A stretch of DNA of 64,000 nucleotides from UBA6107 sp964459385 (GCA_964459385.1 CAYWLG010000001.1:1-64000); one strand, 5' to 3'; shown: positions 6,734-16,232, numbered from the stretch's first letter. Made by a program: numbers and translations. Notes: generated by a model not told the origin, from the letters alone.

Positions 6734-9271
6734 TTAGCTTCTCAGCTTTGCCCCGACTTCGTGTTCGAGACGCTTGATGATCTTGTTACGCATCTGCTTG
6801 ATCTCATCCTCCTTGAGGGTGTGATCAGAGGCCTGGTAGGTGAGCGAATAAGCCAAACTCTTCTTGCCCGCGCCAATGAGGTCACTGCGGAAGACGTCGA
6901 AGAGGCGCACTTCCGCCAGCAGCTTGCCGCCGGTTTGACGGATGAAGGCCTCGACCTTATCGGCAGGCACGGCATCTTCGACCACCAGGGCCAGGTCTTC
7001 GAGGACGGGCGGGAAGGTGGGCAGGTCGTTGGTTTGATACATGGGCGGTACCAGTTGCAGCAGCAGGTCCATATCGAACTCGGCGGCGAGAACCGGGGCT
7101 TTGAAAGTGGCCGGCCAATCATAGCGTTCACGCACACTCGGATGCAGTTCGCCGAAAACGCCGATTTGTTTGTCGCCCACCCACACGCGGGCGCACTTGC
7201 CCGGATGGAAACTGGGCGCTTCGGTCGCTTCAAAGCGGATGCCGGCTAGGCGCAAACCATTGAGCAGACCTTCCACGACACCCTTGAGGTCGAAGAAATC
7301 CATAGGCTGGGTGTCGGCGGGCTGCCAGCCGGCCGGGTTGCGCTGACCCCCCAGCACGAGGCCCAGGCGGCGCATTTCATCGGGCAGGCCGGGCTCTTCG
7401 GCGGGCAAAAAGATGGGGCCGATCTCGAAATAGGCCAGACGTTCGCGCAGACGCGAATTGTGTTCGGCCACATCCAGCACCGAAGCCATGACGGAATGGC
7501 GCAAGAAAGCCTTATCGTAAGAGAGCGGGTTGAACATCTTCACATAGGGTTTGTCATCCGCTGCGGCGCCCGGGGCGATGCGGCGGCCTTCACGTTCGGG
7601 GGTGGACCAGCGGTAGCTGATGACCTCTTGCAGACCAAGGGCTACCAGCAGATCGCGCACGCGTTCTTCTTTATCCAGGGTAGGGTTGCCCTTTTGCGGG
7701 GGCAGTACGTCGGCCAGGCGAATTTCGGGGATGTTGTCGTAGCCATAAACACGAGCCACCTCTTCGATGAGGTCCGCTTTGCCGGTAATGCCCTCGCCGA
7801 TGTCGAGACGATGATCGGGGCAAATGGCACGGATGGTTTCTCCGCTCAAGGTTACCTTGAACTCCAGGCGGGTGAGCAGGTCGGCGATCTCTTTGGCAGG
7901 CAGTTCGATGCCCAGCCAGCGTTTGACATCGCCGGCGGTGATCTCAACCTGCGGGGTTTCAGGGGGCAGCGGGTAGTTATCCACCAATCCGGCCGCCACA
8001 TCCCCTCCGCCCCAGAGGTGCATCAACTCGAGGCCACGGCGTACCCCGCGTTCAGCCATCGAGGGGTGTACCCCGCGCGAATAGCGGTAAGACGCCTCAG
8101 AGGGCAGGTTTTGGGCGTGGGCCGTCTTGCGGATGTTGATCATGTTCCACGAGGCGCCTTCGAGCAGCACGTTCTTTGTGTCATCACTGACCTCGGTTTC
8201 GGAGCCGCCCATGATGCCGGCAATCGAAAGGGCTCCGGCGTCATCGCAGACCAGCACGGTGCTTTCATCCAGTTTGCGTTCCACACCGTCCAGGGTGGTG
8301 ATGCTCTCTCCCTTTTTGGCAGTGCGGGTGTGCAGCCGCACGGGCTTGCCGGCAGCGCGTTTGACCAGCTTGTCGTAATCAAAGGCGTGCAAAGGCTGGC
8401 CGATCTCTAGCATGACGTAGTTGGTGGCATCCACAATGTTGTTGATGGAACGCACCCCGGCCATCTTCAGACGACGGCGAATAAGCTCTGGGCTGGGTTG
8501 GATGGCAATATTGCGGATCAGGCCGAGATCGAAGCGTGGGTTGAGTTGCGGCTGGCTGATCTCAATGGAGGCGAAATCTGCCTTGCCCTCAGGCGGATAG
8601 GCAGGGGTCGTTGGTTGTTTGAGTGGCGTCTGCGTCATGGCAGCGATCTCGCGGGCCAGCCCCAGCATGCTGGCACAGCGGGCGTAACTGGGCAGCAGTT
8701 TGATGTCGAAAATGGCATCGCCATAAAGTTTTGAAAGCGGTGTGCCGGGCACGGCATCGTCTTCCAATAGAATGATGCCCTCGTGTTCTTCGCTCATGCC
8801 CAGTTCTTTTTCAGAGCAAACCATTGAGTAAGATTCCACGCCGCGGATGGTAGCGCGTTTGAGGGTGGTCAATACCAACCCTTCGGCATGTCCATCATAG
8901 ATGACGGCGCCTTCTTTGGCGTAAGCCACTTTGAGCGGTTTGGCCAGGGGGCCTTTGCCCTTGTAATCGAAAATATTAGGGGCGCCGGTGAGGACGATGT
9001 GCTCCTGCTGGCCGTCAAACAGCTTGCAAAGGGTCAGGCGGTCGGCATTGGGATGCGGCATGACCTCTGAGATGGAGGCAACCACGATCTTTTCGTCATC
9101 CCACGAGAGGCCGGTCACTTTTGTATCCACGCTGCCGTGAGCGGGCATGGGCAGGCCGATGATCTGAATCTCTTCCACTTCCATGCCGGCCATGGTGAGC
9201 AGATGCGCAATCTGCGCGATGGTGAGATCGGTATCGACGAATTCTTTGATCCAGGATAAAGGTGCTTTCAT
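6734..9271 (-). CDS. pheT: Phenylalanine-tRNA ligase beta subunit
   Basis: An 845-residue protein, slightly longer than the common 790-810. The N-terminal part (MKAPLSWIKEFVDTDLTIAQ) is followed by an EMAP-type tRNA-binding domain (about 45-160), the B3/B4 editing region (about 220-400, including NNIVDATNYVMLEIGQPLHA and GIMGG), the B5 domain and catalytic-like core, and the C-terminal FDX-ACB anticodon-binding domain (about 755-845). With PheS it forms the alpha2-beta2 enzyme that charges tRNA-Phe. It is co-transcribed with pheS, 80 bases upstream, under a T-box riboswitch. Confidence 0.96.
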   Translation of the reverse strand: MKAPLSWIKEFVDTDLTIAQIAHLLTMAGMEVEEIQIIGLPMPAHGSVDTKVTGLSWDDEKIVVASISEVMPHPNADRLTLCKLFDGQQEHIVLTGAPNIFDYKGKGPLAKPLKVAYAKEGAVIYDGHAEGLVLTTLKRATIRGVESYSMVCSEKELGMSEEHEGIILLEDDAVPGTPLSKLYGDAIFDIKLLPSYARCASMLGLAREIAAMTQTPLKQPTTPAYPPEGKADFASIEISQPQLNPRFDLGLIRNIAIQPSPELIRRRLKMAGVRSINNIVDATNYVMLEIGQPLHAFDYDKLVKRAAGKPVRLHTRTAKKGESITTLDGVERKLDESTVLVCDDAGALSIAGIMGGSETEVSDDTKNVLLEGASWNMINIRKTAHAQNLPSEASYRYSRGVHPSMAERGVRRGLELMHLWGGGDVAAGLVDNYPLPPETPQVEITAGDVKRWLGIELPAKEIADLLTRLEFKVTLSGETIRAICPDHRLDIGEGITGKADLIEEVARVYGYDNIPEIRLADVLPPQKGNPTLDKEERVRDLLVALGLQEVISYRWSTPEREGRRIAPGAAADDKPYVKMFNPLSYDKAFLRHSVMASVLDVAEHNSRLRERLAYFEIGPIFLPAEEPGLPDEMRRLGLVLGGQRNPAGWQPADTQPMDFFDLKGVVEGLLNGLRLAGIRFEATEAPSFHPGKCARVWVGDKQIGVFGELHPSVRERYDWPATFKAPVLAAEFDMDLLLQLVPPMYQTNDLPTFPPVLEDLALVVEDAVPADKVEAFIRQTGGKLLAEVRLFDVFRSDLIGAGKKSLAYSLTYQASDHTLKEDEIKQMRNKIIKRLEHEVGAKLRS

Positions 9272-9284
9272 AATTCTCCTAAGG

Positions 9285-9344
9285 GATCAGTAACCTGTGA
9301 TCAGCAATCAGGAAACCCTGGTCTCTTACCACTTGTTACTGATC
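9285..9344. repeat. Inverted repeat in the pheS-pheT spacer
   Basis: GATCAGTAAC (9285-9294) and GTTACTGATC (9335-9344) are perfect inverted repeats around 40 bases that also contain CAGG/CCTG pairing. The transcript could fold here between the two cistrons. No T-tract is present, so it is not an evident terminator and may instead stabilise or process the mRNA. Confidence 0.5.
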
Positions 9345-9351
9345 ACTGGTT

Positions 9352-10422
9352 CTAGAACTGCTCCAGAAAACGGGCATCGTTTTCCCAGAAGTAGCGGATA
9401 TCGTTAATGCCGTAACGCAGCATGGCAATTCGCTGCGGGCCAAGGCCAAAGGCGAAGCCGGAGTAACGTTCGGGGTCATAACCGCCGTTGCGCAGCACGT
9501 TGGGGTGCACCATGCCGCAGCCGCCGATTTCGAGCCAGCCGCCGCCGCAAACCGGGCATCCTTCGCCGTGGCACAAGAAACATTCCACGTCAAACTCTGC
9601 CGAAGGTTCGGTAAAAGGGAAGTAGGAAGCGCGGAAGCGGGTGCGGGCCCCTTGCCCGAAGAGACGGCGCGCCAGGTCAGAAAGGGTGGCTTTGAGGTTG
9701 GTAAAGGTAATACCGGGGCCGACCGCCAGGCCTTCGATCTGGTCGAACTGGGTTTCGTGGCGGGCGTCGGTCTGTTCATAGCGGTAACACATGCCGGGCA
9801 GCACAATGCGTACCGGGGGGGGATTGAGCGGATTGGTGGCAGAGGCCTCTTGCATGGCGTGCACCTGCCCCGGAGAGGTGTGGGTGCGCATCACGATGGG
9901 GTTATCGCCGCGCTCACCCGCATCGACAAAGTAGGTGTCCTGCATGTCGCGGGCCGGATGACCGACGGCAAAATTGAGCATCTGGAAGTTGTATTCATCG
10001 GTCTCCACCTCGCGTGAGCGGTAAACCTGAAAACCCATCTCGCCGAAAATGCGATAAAGCTCGCGCAAGATCTGCGTATCTGGGTGCAGGCGGCCGTGGG
10101 CAATGGGGCGCCCGGGCAGGGTGACATCCAGTGATTCATTGGCCAGCGCGTGAGCCAGCAACTGCCCTTTGATGGCTTCACTGCGTTCGGTAAAAGCTGT
10201 TTCAAGGGCCACCTTCACTTTGTTGGCGGCCTGTCCCACCTGTGGGCGCAGACTGGCTTCAAAGGTGCCCAGTTTTTGAAAGACCTGCATGACAGGGGCT
10301 GAACGGCCCAGGTGAGCCGTGCGCCAGGCTTGCAGCGCGTCTTCATCGCCCAAACCGGTGAGTGCGTCCAGGCCGGCCTGCCGAATGGCTTCAAGTTCTT
10401 GCAAAATGTTGTTTTCGCTCAT
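9352..10422 (-). CDS. pheS: Phenylalanine-tRNA ligase alpha subunit
   Basis: A 356-residue class II synthetase subunit. An N-terminal coiled-coil tRNA-binding arm (residues 1-90) is followed by the catalytic core with HPDTQILRELYRIFGEMGF, the motif 2 region around MRTHTSPGQVHAM, and the C-terminal GFAFGLGPQRIAMLRYGI (motif 3). A CHGEGCPVCGGGW element supplies Cys residues, as in many PheS proteins. The ATG is preceded by AGGAG. It is the first gene behind the T-box leader. Confidence 0.97.
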   Translation of the reverse strand: MSENNILQELEAIRQAGLDALTGLGDEDALQAWRTAHLGRSAPVMQVFQKLGTFEASLRPQVGQAANKVKVALETAFTERSEAIKGQLLAHALANESLDVTLPGRPIAHGRLHPDTQILRELYRIFGEMGFQVYRSREVETDEYNFQMLNFAVGHPARDMQDTYFVDAGERGDNPIVMRTHTSPGQVHAMQEASATNPLNPPPVRIVLPGMCYRYEQTDARHETQFDQIEGLAVGPGITFTNLKATLSDLARRLFGQGARTRFRASYFPFTEPSAEFDVECFLCHGEGCPVCGGGWLEIGGCGMVHPNVLRNGGYDPERYSGFAFGLGPQRIAMLRYGINDIRYFWENDARFLEQF

Positions 10423-10440
10423 AAAAGGCTCCTGCGAATT

Positions 10441-10736
10441 AAAAATAAAAACCCGCCCTGACTAGGGACGGGAGAGGTGACCCGCGGTACCACCCTGGTT
10501 GGCTGTGAACAGCCCACTTGCCCCGACGGCGCTGAAAAGCGTGATCGGCTGCCCGGGTAACGTGCGGCGCACGGCATGGACTAATGGAAAAGATCGTTCA
10601 CCCACGCAGCTCGGGAGGGAACTTCGGTCGGTTTCATCCGGGCGGGCGTTTCAGTCACCATTACTATGGTGCACCCGCTTCCCTGGCGGTTCAGGCCGGC
10701 TTACTTTCCTCCGTCTTGGCTGTTGCGAGTATTATA
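10441..10736 (-). promoter_or_regulatory. T-box riboswitch (tRNA-Phe responsive) controlling pheST
   Basis: On the minus strand a TAGACA-17-TATAAT promoter (-10 at 10731-10736) is followed by a leader of roughly 280 bases. Stem I has GGAGG-AAAGTA on its 5' side and GAAGTTC-CCTCC on its 3' side. This places the codon TTC (Phe) at 10619-10621 as the specifier, opposite the AGTA loop. The T-box sequence AGGGTGGTACCGCGG lies at 10482-10496. It is followed by a terminator hairpin with a T-rich tail (10441-10472). By known T-box logic, uncharged tRNA-Phe stabilises the antiterminator and switches pheST on. Confidence 0.95.
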
Positions 10737-10781
10737 GCCGCAGAGGATGGATTTGTCTACATGCCCCTTGCGGTCAATGCC

Positions 10782-12956
10782 TTATTCAGAAACTTGTTGG
10801 AATTCCCGCAGCGTGAAATAAAACGTCGTGCCCTTGCCGACTTCAGACTTGGCCCAGATGATGCCGCCGTGCCGGTTGATGATGCGTTTCACCAGCGCCA
10901 GGCCGACCCCGGTGCCTTCATATTCTTCGGCGGAATGCAGACGCTGGAACATGTTGAAGAGCTTGTCGTAATAGTTCATGCTGAACCCGATGCCGTTATC
11001 GCGGATGTAGAGACAGTTGCGTTCGGGCAGGTCTTCTCCGAAACGAGAGTAAGGTTTTGCGGTGGTGGTGCCGATCTCGATCACTGCGTGCGGCACTTTA
11101 TGGGTAAATTTGATGGCATTGGCAATGAGGTTGAGGAACACCTCTTTGAGAAGCACTGCGTCTGCCTGCACATCCGGCATGGGCAGGAGCACAAATTCAA
11201 TATCACGGCCTTCTGTTTCGGGTTTGAGCTCTTCGAGCACGCTTTGGATGATGGAACGGGGCGAAACGCTCATGCGAGTGATCTCTTTTTTGCCCATACG
11301 GCTGAAATCGAGAAGTTCGTCGATCAACTCGCTCATCGTGGTGGAATTTTTGCGAATGGCTTCAAGGTAACGCAGCACATCGGCATCCAGATCGGCAGTG
11401 TGATCGTTGAGGATGATCTGCGAATAGCCGTTGATAGCCCGCAGCGGAGCACGCAAATCGTGCGAGACCGAGTAGGAGAAAGCCTCCAGGTCCTGGTTAG
11501 AGCGTTCCAGTTCGATGGTGCGGCGGCGAATGCGATCCTCCAATTCGCGGTTAAGCTGTTTGATCTCTTGCTCTACGTTTTTACGATCTGTGATATCCAC
11601 CAGCGACACGATTACTTTCGACATATCGCGTTCATGGCCGGGAACGATCGACCAGCTTAGCTCCAGGTGCAGCGGGCGCCCAGAAAGCGTTTGGTTGATG
11701 GTTTCAGTACGAAAGGCCAAATCACCTGCGTGCACGTGTACCAGTTGGTTGGCTGTGCTGTAACGCGATTCTGCGGTAAGCACTGTGTTTATGCCACCCA
11801 ACAAGTCAGATTTGTTTTTGGCGTCGAACATTTCGAGGGTAGCCTGATTGACGTTGGTCACTTTTATGAGAGAAGTCAGGCGATCGATCATCTCAGGGTG
11901 CTCAAGCAGGTATAACTTAAGGTCGGTTACCCCGTTCGTGGTCAGGGTGTTGAGCTCCTGCTTGACCGCCGAGTAATCTTGTTCCCAGATGGAGATCGGT
12001 GAATTATCGAACAGGGCGCGGTAGCGGGTTTCGCTTTCGAGCAAATTTTTAGTTTCTTTGTATACCTGGTTGTGCAGGCTGTGGTTCCAAATGGCCAAAA
12101 AGATCAGAATAAGGATAGCTGCGCCCAGAACGATGGCGCCATATTCAATATAAGCTGTGTTGATCGTGCGCAGCCCAAACCATTTGCGGTCAATGGCCTT
12201 ATACTCTGGCCGAGAAATGTTATCAAAACCGGCATTGACCAGATCCAGTAACCGTTTGTTCCCCTTCAAAACCGCGCGGTGGAACTGCCCATCGGCTACG
12301 GGTTCAGATTGATTGAACTCGTTTTCGATATGGTATTGATAAAGGTAGTAGGCGGCCGGGGGTTGATCGACGATGAAGATGACCACTTCACGGTTGGCCG
12401 CTGCCCGGATGATCGATTGATAGCTGTCGTACTCCACAATGTTTTCAACGCCATGCTGGGCCAATACATCAAAAATAGAATCCCCTGCTTTGATGGCTAC
12501 GGTAAACCCCTTTAATGATTCAATGTTGTTGATGCCGGAGATGGAGTTGTTGAAGTAGATCGGCACCCGAATATCGGCATAAGGTTTTGAAAAATCGTAA
12601 ATCCTGGCGCGGGCATCATTATAGAAAAGGGTGTCGATCACATCGAATTGGCCGTTTTGCATGCTTTTCAAGGCCTGATCCCAATCCATGCCGGTGATAT
12701 TTACCTTAATGCCGGTCTTCTTTTGCCAAAGCATCCATTGGTCGATCGAAATTCCCTGCAGATTGCCATCTTTGTCGCGGAACGTATAAGGCGGGTAGTT
12801 GTCGTCAATCACAACCGATATTTCTTTTTGTGGGTAGGGGGGAATTGTAGTTGTATGGGCGGAGCAGGAAGGGATTATAAAAAGACAGGTTGAAATACCA
12901 ATAAACCACAAAAGTTTATGAAAGGAACCCCTGAAAAAAGAAATAAAGCGCTTCAT
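10782..12956 (-). CDS. Receptor histidine kinase with periplasmic solute-binding domain
   Basis: A 724-residue protein. A signal-like segment ending in IIPSC (possible lipid or membrane anchor near residue 31) is followed by a bacterial extracellular solute-binding domain of family 3 (about 45-250; IDDNYPPYTFRDKDGNLQG). One membrane helix (about 270-292) and a PAS-like domain follow. Next come a HisKA domain with phospho-acceptor His in SVSHDLRAPLRAINGYSQII and an HATPase with LIANAIKFTHK and DNGIGF. ATG 12956 is preferred over GTG 13028 because the promoter lies between them. Amino-acid-like ligands are typical for such domains. No response regulator lies next to it. Confidence 0.88.
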   Translation of the reverse strand: MKRFISFFRGSFHKLLWFIGISTCLFIIPSCSAHTTTIPPYPQKEISVVIDDNYPPYTFRDKDGNLQGISIDQWMLWQKKTGIKVNITGMDWDQALKSMQNGQFDVIDTLFYNDARARIYDFSKPYADIRVPIYFNNSISGINNIESLKGFTVAIKAGDSIFDVLAQHGVENIVEYDSYQSIIRAAANREVVIFIVDQPPAAYYLYQYHIENEFNQSEPVADGQFHRAVLKGNKRLLDLVNAGFDNISRPEYKAIDRKWFGLRTINTAYIEYGAIVLGAAILILIFLAIWNHSLHNQVYKETKNLLESETRYRALFDNSPISIWEQDYSAVKQELNTLTTNGVTDLKLYLLEHPEMIDRLTSLIKVTNVNQATLEMFDAKNKSDLLGGINTVLTAESRYSTANQLVHVHAGDLAFRTETINQTLSGRPLHLELSWSIVPGHERDMSKVIVSLVDITDRKNVEQEIKQLNRELEDRIRRRTIELERSNQDLEAFSYSVSHDLRAPLRAINGYSQIILNDHTADLDADVLRYLEAIRKNSTTMSELIDELLDFSRMGKKEITRMSVSPRSIIQSVLEELKPETEGRDIEFVLLPMPDVQADAVLLKEVFLNLIANAIKFTHKVPHAVIEIGTTTAKPYSRFGEDLPERNCLYIRDNGIGFSMNYYDKLFNMFQRLHSAEEYEGTGVGLALVKRIINRHGGIIWAKSEVGKGTTFYFTLREFQQVSE

Positions 12957-13005
12957 AATAAAGTTAAATAGATGTAAAAAAAGGTAATGACCAAGTAATG
13001 TTTTA

Positions 13006-13033
13006 AGTATAGCAAATAATTTCACCACTGCAA
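13006..13033 (-). promoter_or_regulatory. Promoter of the receptor histidine kinase
   Basis: On the minus strand TTGCAG (13028-13033) and TATACT (13006-13011) are separated by 16 bases. Transcription would start near 12999, downstream of the alternative GTG start at 13028, which favours translation from 12956. Confidence 0.55.
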
Positions 13034-13054
13034 TTATTTAATGACATAAATTTA

Positions 13055-13085
13055 ACAAAAAAGAGCGATCATTCACAGATCGCTC
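13055..13085 (-). terminator. Terminator of the aldo/keto reductase gene
   Basis: GAGCGATC (13063-13070) pairs with GATCGCTC (13078-13085). On the minus strand it is followed by six Ts (13062-13057), a standard intrinsic terminator. Confidence 0.8.
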
Positions 13086-13107
13086 AAAAATGGTTTGTGA
13101 AAGGGAA

Positions 13108-14067
13108 TTACTCTTGATACCCACCCAGGCATTCAAAAATGCGGTCGATATCTGCTTCGGTGAAGCGTTCATAGGCTTCAGAAGCGCTCAGGTTCTCGTC
13201 AAGCTGCTCGGGACGGGTGGCGCCGGTGATGACACTGCTCACCTCTTTGCGGCGCAAGATCCAGGCAATGGCTAACTGTGAAGGGGTGATGCCGAGGTCG
13301 TTGGCGACGCCGGTCAGTTTTTTGACGATGCTGATGCGTTCGGGCGTGATGCGGTCACGGATCCAGCCGTAATCTTCCAGGCTGGCGCGGCTGCCCTGAG
13401 GAATGCCTTCATTGTATTTGCCGGTCAGAATGCCGTAATAAAGCGGGCTGAAAGTGGTCAGGCCCAGGCCGAGTTCGCGACTGATCGGCATGATGGTGTC
13501 TTCAACGCGTTTGCGATGGAAGAGGTTGTACTGTGGCTGTTCCATTGCAGGAGGAATGAGGTTGTACTGGCGGGCAACGCCGAAGGCTTCCATCACCTGC
13601 GCGGCTTCCCATTCAGAAGTGCCCCAGTAGAGCACCTTGCCCTGCTGGATGAGATCGGTCATGGTGCGCACCACTTCTTCCACGGGGGTGTCGGGGTCGT
13701 AGCGATGGCAAAAATAAAGGTCAATGTAATCGGTGTTCAACCGTTTCAGGCTGGTGTGGATGGCTTCTGTGATGTGTTTACGCGAAAGTCCGCGCGCATT
13801 GGGGCCTTTGCCGGTAGGCCAGAAAACCTTTGTAGAGATCACCAATTCTGAACGCGGCAGATCGGCAATTGCCTGCCCCATCACTACCTCGGCTTGTCCG
13901 TTGGCATACATATCGGCGTTATCGAAAAAATTGATCCCTTCTTCAAACGCTTCGTGAATCAATTGGCGGGCCGTATCCTGATCTACCTGGTTACCAAAGG
14001 TGATCCACGACCCCAGTGAGATCTCGCTTACTTTCAAACCCGAATGCCCTAAACGGCGATAGTGCAT
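13108..14067 (-). CDS. Aldo/keto reductase (Kv-beta-like)
   Basis: A 319-residue NADPH-dependent reductase of the TIM-barrel aldo/keto reductase family. The catalytic tetrad can be seen: Asp and Tyr in FFDNADMYANGQAE, Lys in ISTKVFW and His in LYFCHRYDPDTP. The cofactor-binding end carries VITGATRPEQLDENL. The overall pattern (MHYRRLGHSGLKVSEISLGS) is that of the potassium-channel beta-subunit-like/YajO-type subgroup. The physiological aldehyde or ketone is unknown. GGAGG precedes the ATG. Confidence 0.93.
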   Translation of the reverse strand: MHYRRLGHSGLKVSEISLGSWITFGNQVDQDTARQLIHEAFEEGINFFDNADMYANGQAEVVMGQAIADLPRSELVISTKVFWPTGKGPNARGLSRKHITEAIHTSLKRLNTDYIDLYFCHRYDPDTPVEEVVRTMTDLIQQGKVLYWGTSEWEAAQVMEAFGVARQYNLIPPAMEQPQYNLFHRKRVEDTIMPISRELGLGLTTFSPLYYGILTGKYNEGIPQGSRASLEDYGWIRDRITPERISIVKKLTGVANDLGITPSQLAIAWILRRKEVSSVITGATRPEQLDENLSASEAYERFTEADIDRIFECLGGYQE

Positions 14068-14137
14068 GTTGCCTCCAAAGAAACAGTACTTAGTGATTGG
14101 TGAGCAGTGAAAAGGAAAACCGAATTGCTATTCACCT

Positions 14138-15475
14138 TCAATTTTCTTCCGAATCCCCGATGCCCAGAGGTTTCCACTTATTGCTGTCGGCGCGCAAACG
14201 ATGCTGTCCGCCGCCGCGATTGTGTAGTTCGTCAAAGCCCTCCGGTTTAATGAACATCTGGTCACCATCGAGCATGCCGGTGATGCCGCCCTGACCGGGT
14301 TCCATGCGCTTATGCTGGCAGTATTTGCAGGTCTTGGGGTCGTGCGCTTTGTAATCCTGCGGCTCTTCATAAGTGGTGATGTACCCTTCGTAGTTGCGCA
14401 GGATGATCTTGTGGTCGGAAGAGCTGATGTGATAACTGGGCATGACCGGAATTTTGCCGCCGCCGCCGGGGGCATCCACCACATAGGTCGGCACTGCATA
14501 GCCGGAAGTGTGTCCGCGCAGACCTTCGATGATCTCGATCCCTTTGGCCACCGGGGTGCGGAAGTGCCCGGCTCCCTCCACCAGGTCACACTGATAGAGG
14601 TAGTAAGGCCGCACACGAATGCGCACCAGTTTTTGCACCAGGTCGCGTTGAATGTGCACACAATCGTTGACGCCGGCCAGCAGCACCGATTGGTTGCCCA
14701 AGGGAATGCCGGCGCGGCTCAGCTTGTCGGTGGCGTTGGCCAGCTCGGCACTGATCTCATTGGGGTGATTGATGTGAATGTTCATCCAGAGCGGATGGTA
14801 TTTTTGCAGCATGTCGGTCAGTTCTTCGGTCACGCGCATGGGCATAAAGACGGGCACGCGCGAACCGATGCGGATGATTTCGATGTGCTCAATTTCGCGC
14901 AGGCGGCTGAGCAGTTCTTCAAGCAGCTTTGGCGCCAGGGTAAGCGGGTCGCCGCCCGAGAGCAGCACATCGCGCACCTGCGGGGTGCGTTTGAGATAAT
15001 CGATCTGGGCTTCAAAATCGGTGCGCGAAAAGGTCTGAGAGGGGTCGCCCACGATGCGGGCACGGGTGCAGTAGCGGCAGTAAGAGGCACATTGCGTGGT
15101 GACCAGCATCAACACCCGGTCGGGGTAACGGTGCACCAGACCCGGCACAGGCGAATGACGATCTTCGGCCAGCGAGTCTTCCATCATGCCGGTGAAGACG
15201 TCGATCTCTCCGGCGGTGGGGACGATCTGCTTGCGAATGGGATCCTCCGGGTCGTTCGGGTCGATGAGCGAGACATAATAGGGGGTAACATCCACCCTGA
15301 AGAGACCAGGGGTGCTGAGGGCTTTCTTTTCGCTCTCGGTGAGCGGCAATACTTTTTCAAAATCTTCTACCGAATTGAGGCGGTTACTTAACTGCCAGCG
15401 CCAATCATTCCACTTCTCATCGGGAACATCAGCAAAAGCAGGGGCACGTTTTGAAACGAACGGAGCGGGGGCCAT
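14138..15475 (-). CDS. kamA: Lysine 2,3-aminomutase family radical SAM enzyme
   Basis: A 445-residue radical S-adenosylmethionine protein. The [4Fe-4S] motif Cys-x3-Cys-x2-Cys is visible as CASYCRYCTRARI near residue 130. LLSGGDPLTL and the PLP/substrate region YVVDAPGGGGKIP follow, as in KamA enzymes that convert L-lysine to beta-lysine. A C-terminal extension with CKYCQHK resembles the zinc site of clostridial KamA. KamA-like enzymes also include EpmB and glutamate aminomutases; length and the C-terminal Cys favour KamA. No other lysine fermentation genes are nearby. AAGGAG precedes the ATG. Confidence 0.87.
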   Translation of the reverse strand: MAPAPFVSKRAPAFADVPDEKWNDWRWQLSNRLNSVEDFEKVLPLTESEKKALSTPGLFRVDVTPYYVSLIDPNDPEDPIRKQIVPTAGEIDVFTGMMEDSLAEDRHSPVPGLVHRYPDRVLMLVTTQCASYCRYCTRARIVGDPSQTFSRTDFEAQIDYLKRTPQVRDVLLSGGDPLTLAPKLLEELLSRLREIEHIEIIRIGSRVPVFMPMRVTEELTDMLQKYHPLWMNIHINHPNEISAELANATDKLSRAGIPLGNQSVLLAGVNDCVHIQRDLVQKLVRIRVRPYYLYQCDLVEGAGHFRTPVAKGIEIIEGLRGHTSGYAVPTYVVDAPGGGGKIPVMPSYHISSSDHKIILRNYEGYITTYEEPQDYKAHDPKTCKYCQHKRMEPGQGGITGMLDGDQMFIKPEGFDELHNRGGGQHRLRADSNKWKPLGIGDSEEN

Positions 15476-15662
15476 TTTTCTCCTTTGATAGAATCAATCA
15501 GACGGAATACCAAATAATCATCATGCAAAACTATTTTACGAGGTATCCAGAGCAAGGTCAACCGGCCAAACGAGGACAGTATTGGCGCAGCGAAGATAAA
15601 ATTATCGGCACTTACCGGATCATGCAGAACAGTTATAATGGACTAAAAATCCAGGAGCACGG
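15476..15662. promoter_or_regulatory. Divergent intergenic region with the pncC promoter
   Basis: The 187 bases separate kamA (-) and pncC (+). A TATAAT at 15634-15639 precedes the pncC ribosome binding site AGGAG (15653-15657). The -35 is weak. On the other side AAAGGAG serves kamA. Nothing else is recognised. Confidence 0.6.
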
Positions 15663-16202
15663 ATGTCTTCTACATTACCTGAAATTCTCATTGGCGATCT
15701 GCTGAAAGCAAAAGACTATAAGTTAACCTTTGCCGAATCGTGCACGGGTGGGTTGGTGGGTCACCGCATTACCAACGTGCCGGGTTCATCAGAATACTAC
15801 CTGGGCAGCGTGACCGCTTACGCCTACGAAGTAAAAGAGACATTGCTGGGGGTAAAGCATGAGACGTTGAACAGTTACGGCGCCGTGAGCCGCGAATGCG
15901 TGCTTGAAATGGCCAGCGGTGTGCGCCGTGCGCTCTCGGGCGGATTCCCGCTCGAAAACGTCATCGGCGTTTCTATCAGCGGCATTGCCGGCCCCGGTGG
16001 AGGTACCCCCGAAAAACCGGTCGGCACCGTTTGGGTGGGGATGAGCAGCGCCGAGGGTGAGTGGGCCTGGAAGTTCCAGTGGCAGGGAGATCGCCTGAAG
16101 AACAAAGAAGATTCTGCCCAGGCAGCATTGATGCTGGTGGTGTATTACCTTCAGGGACGCTTACCCGCTGAAAGCTGGACGGGCACGCCCCTGTCTGATT
16201 GA
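15663..16202 (+). CDS. pncC: Nicotinamide-nucleotide amidohydrolase (CinA C-terminal family)
   Basis: A 179-residue stand-alone CinA C-terminal domain. These enzymes hydrolyse nicotinamide mononucleotide to nicotinate mononucleotide for NAD recycling. Visible family motifs are TFAESCTGGLVGHRITNVPG near residue 22, with the catalytic Ser, then YYLGSVTAYAYEVK, then ISGIAGPGGGTPEKPVGTVW. The N-terminal competence/damage domain found in full CinA is absent. A short spacer with AGGAGG leads to the next gene, so the two are probably co-transcribed. Confidence 0.93.
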   Translation: MSSTLPEILIGDLLKAKDYKLTFAESCTGGLVGHRITNVPGSSEYYLGSVTAYAYEVKETLLGVKHETLNSYGAVSRECVLEMASGVRRALSGGFPLENVIGVSISGIAGPGGGTPEKPVGTVWVGMSSAEGEWAWKFQWQGDRLKNKEDSAQAALMLVVYYLQGRLPAESWTGTPLSD

Positions 16203-16232
16203 TTCAGTCAGCCTGTTCGCAGGAGGAAAACG

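Noticed and set aside
7460..8410. Long plus-strand ORFs opposite pheT, lexA, metG and kamA
   Set aside because: They are mirror frames of GC-rich coding sequence, without ribosome binding sites or recognisable domains.
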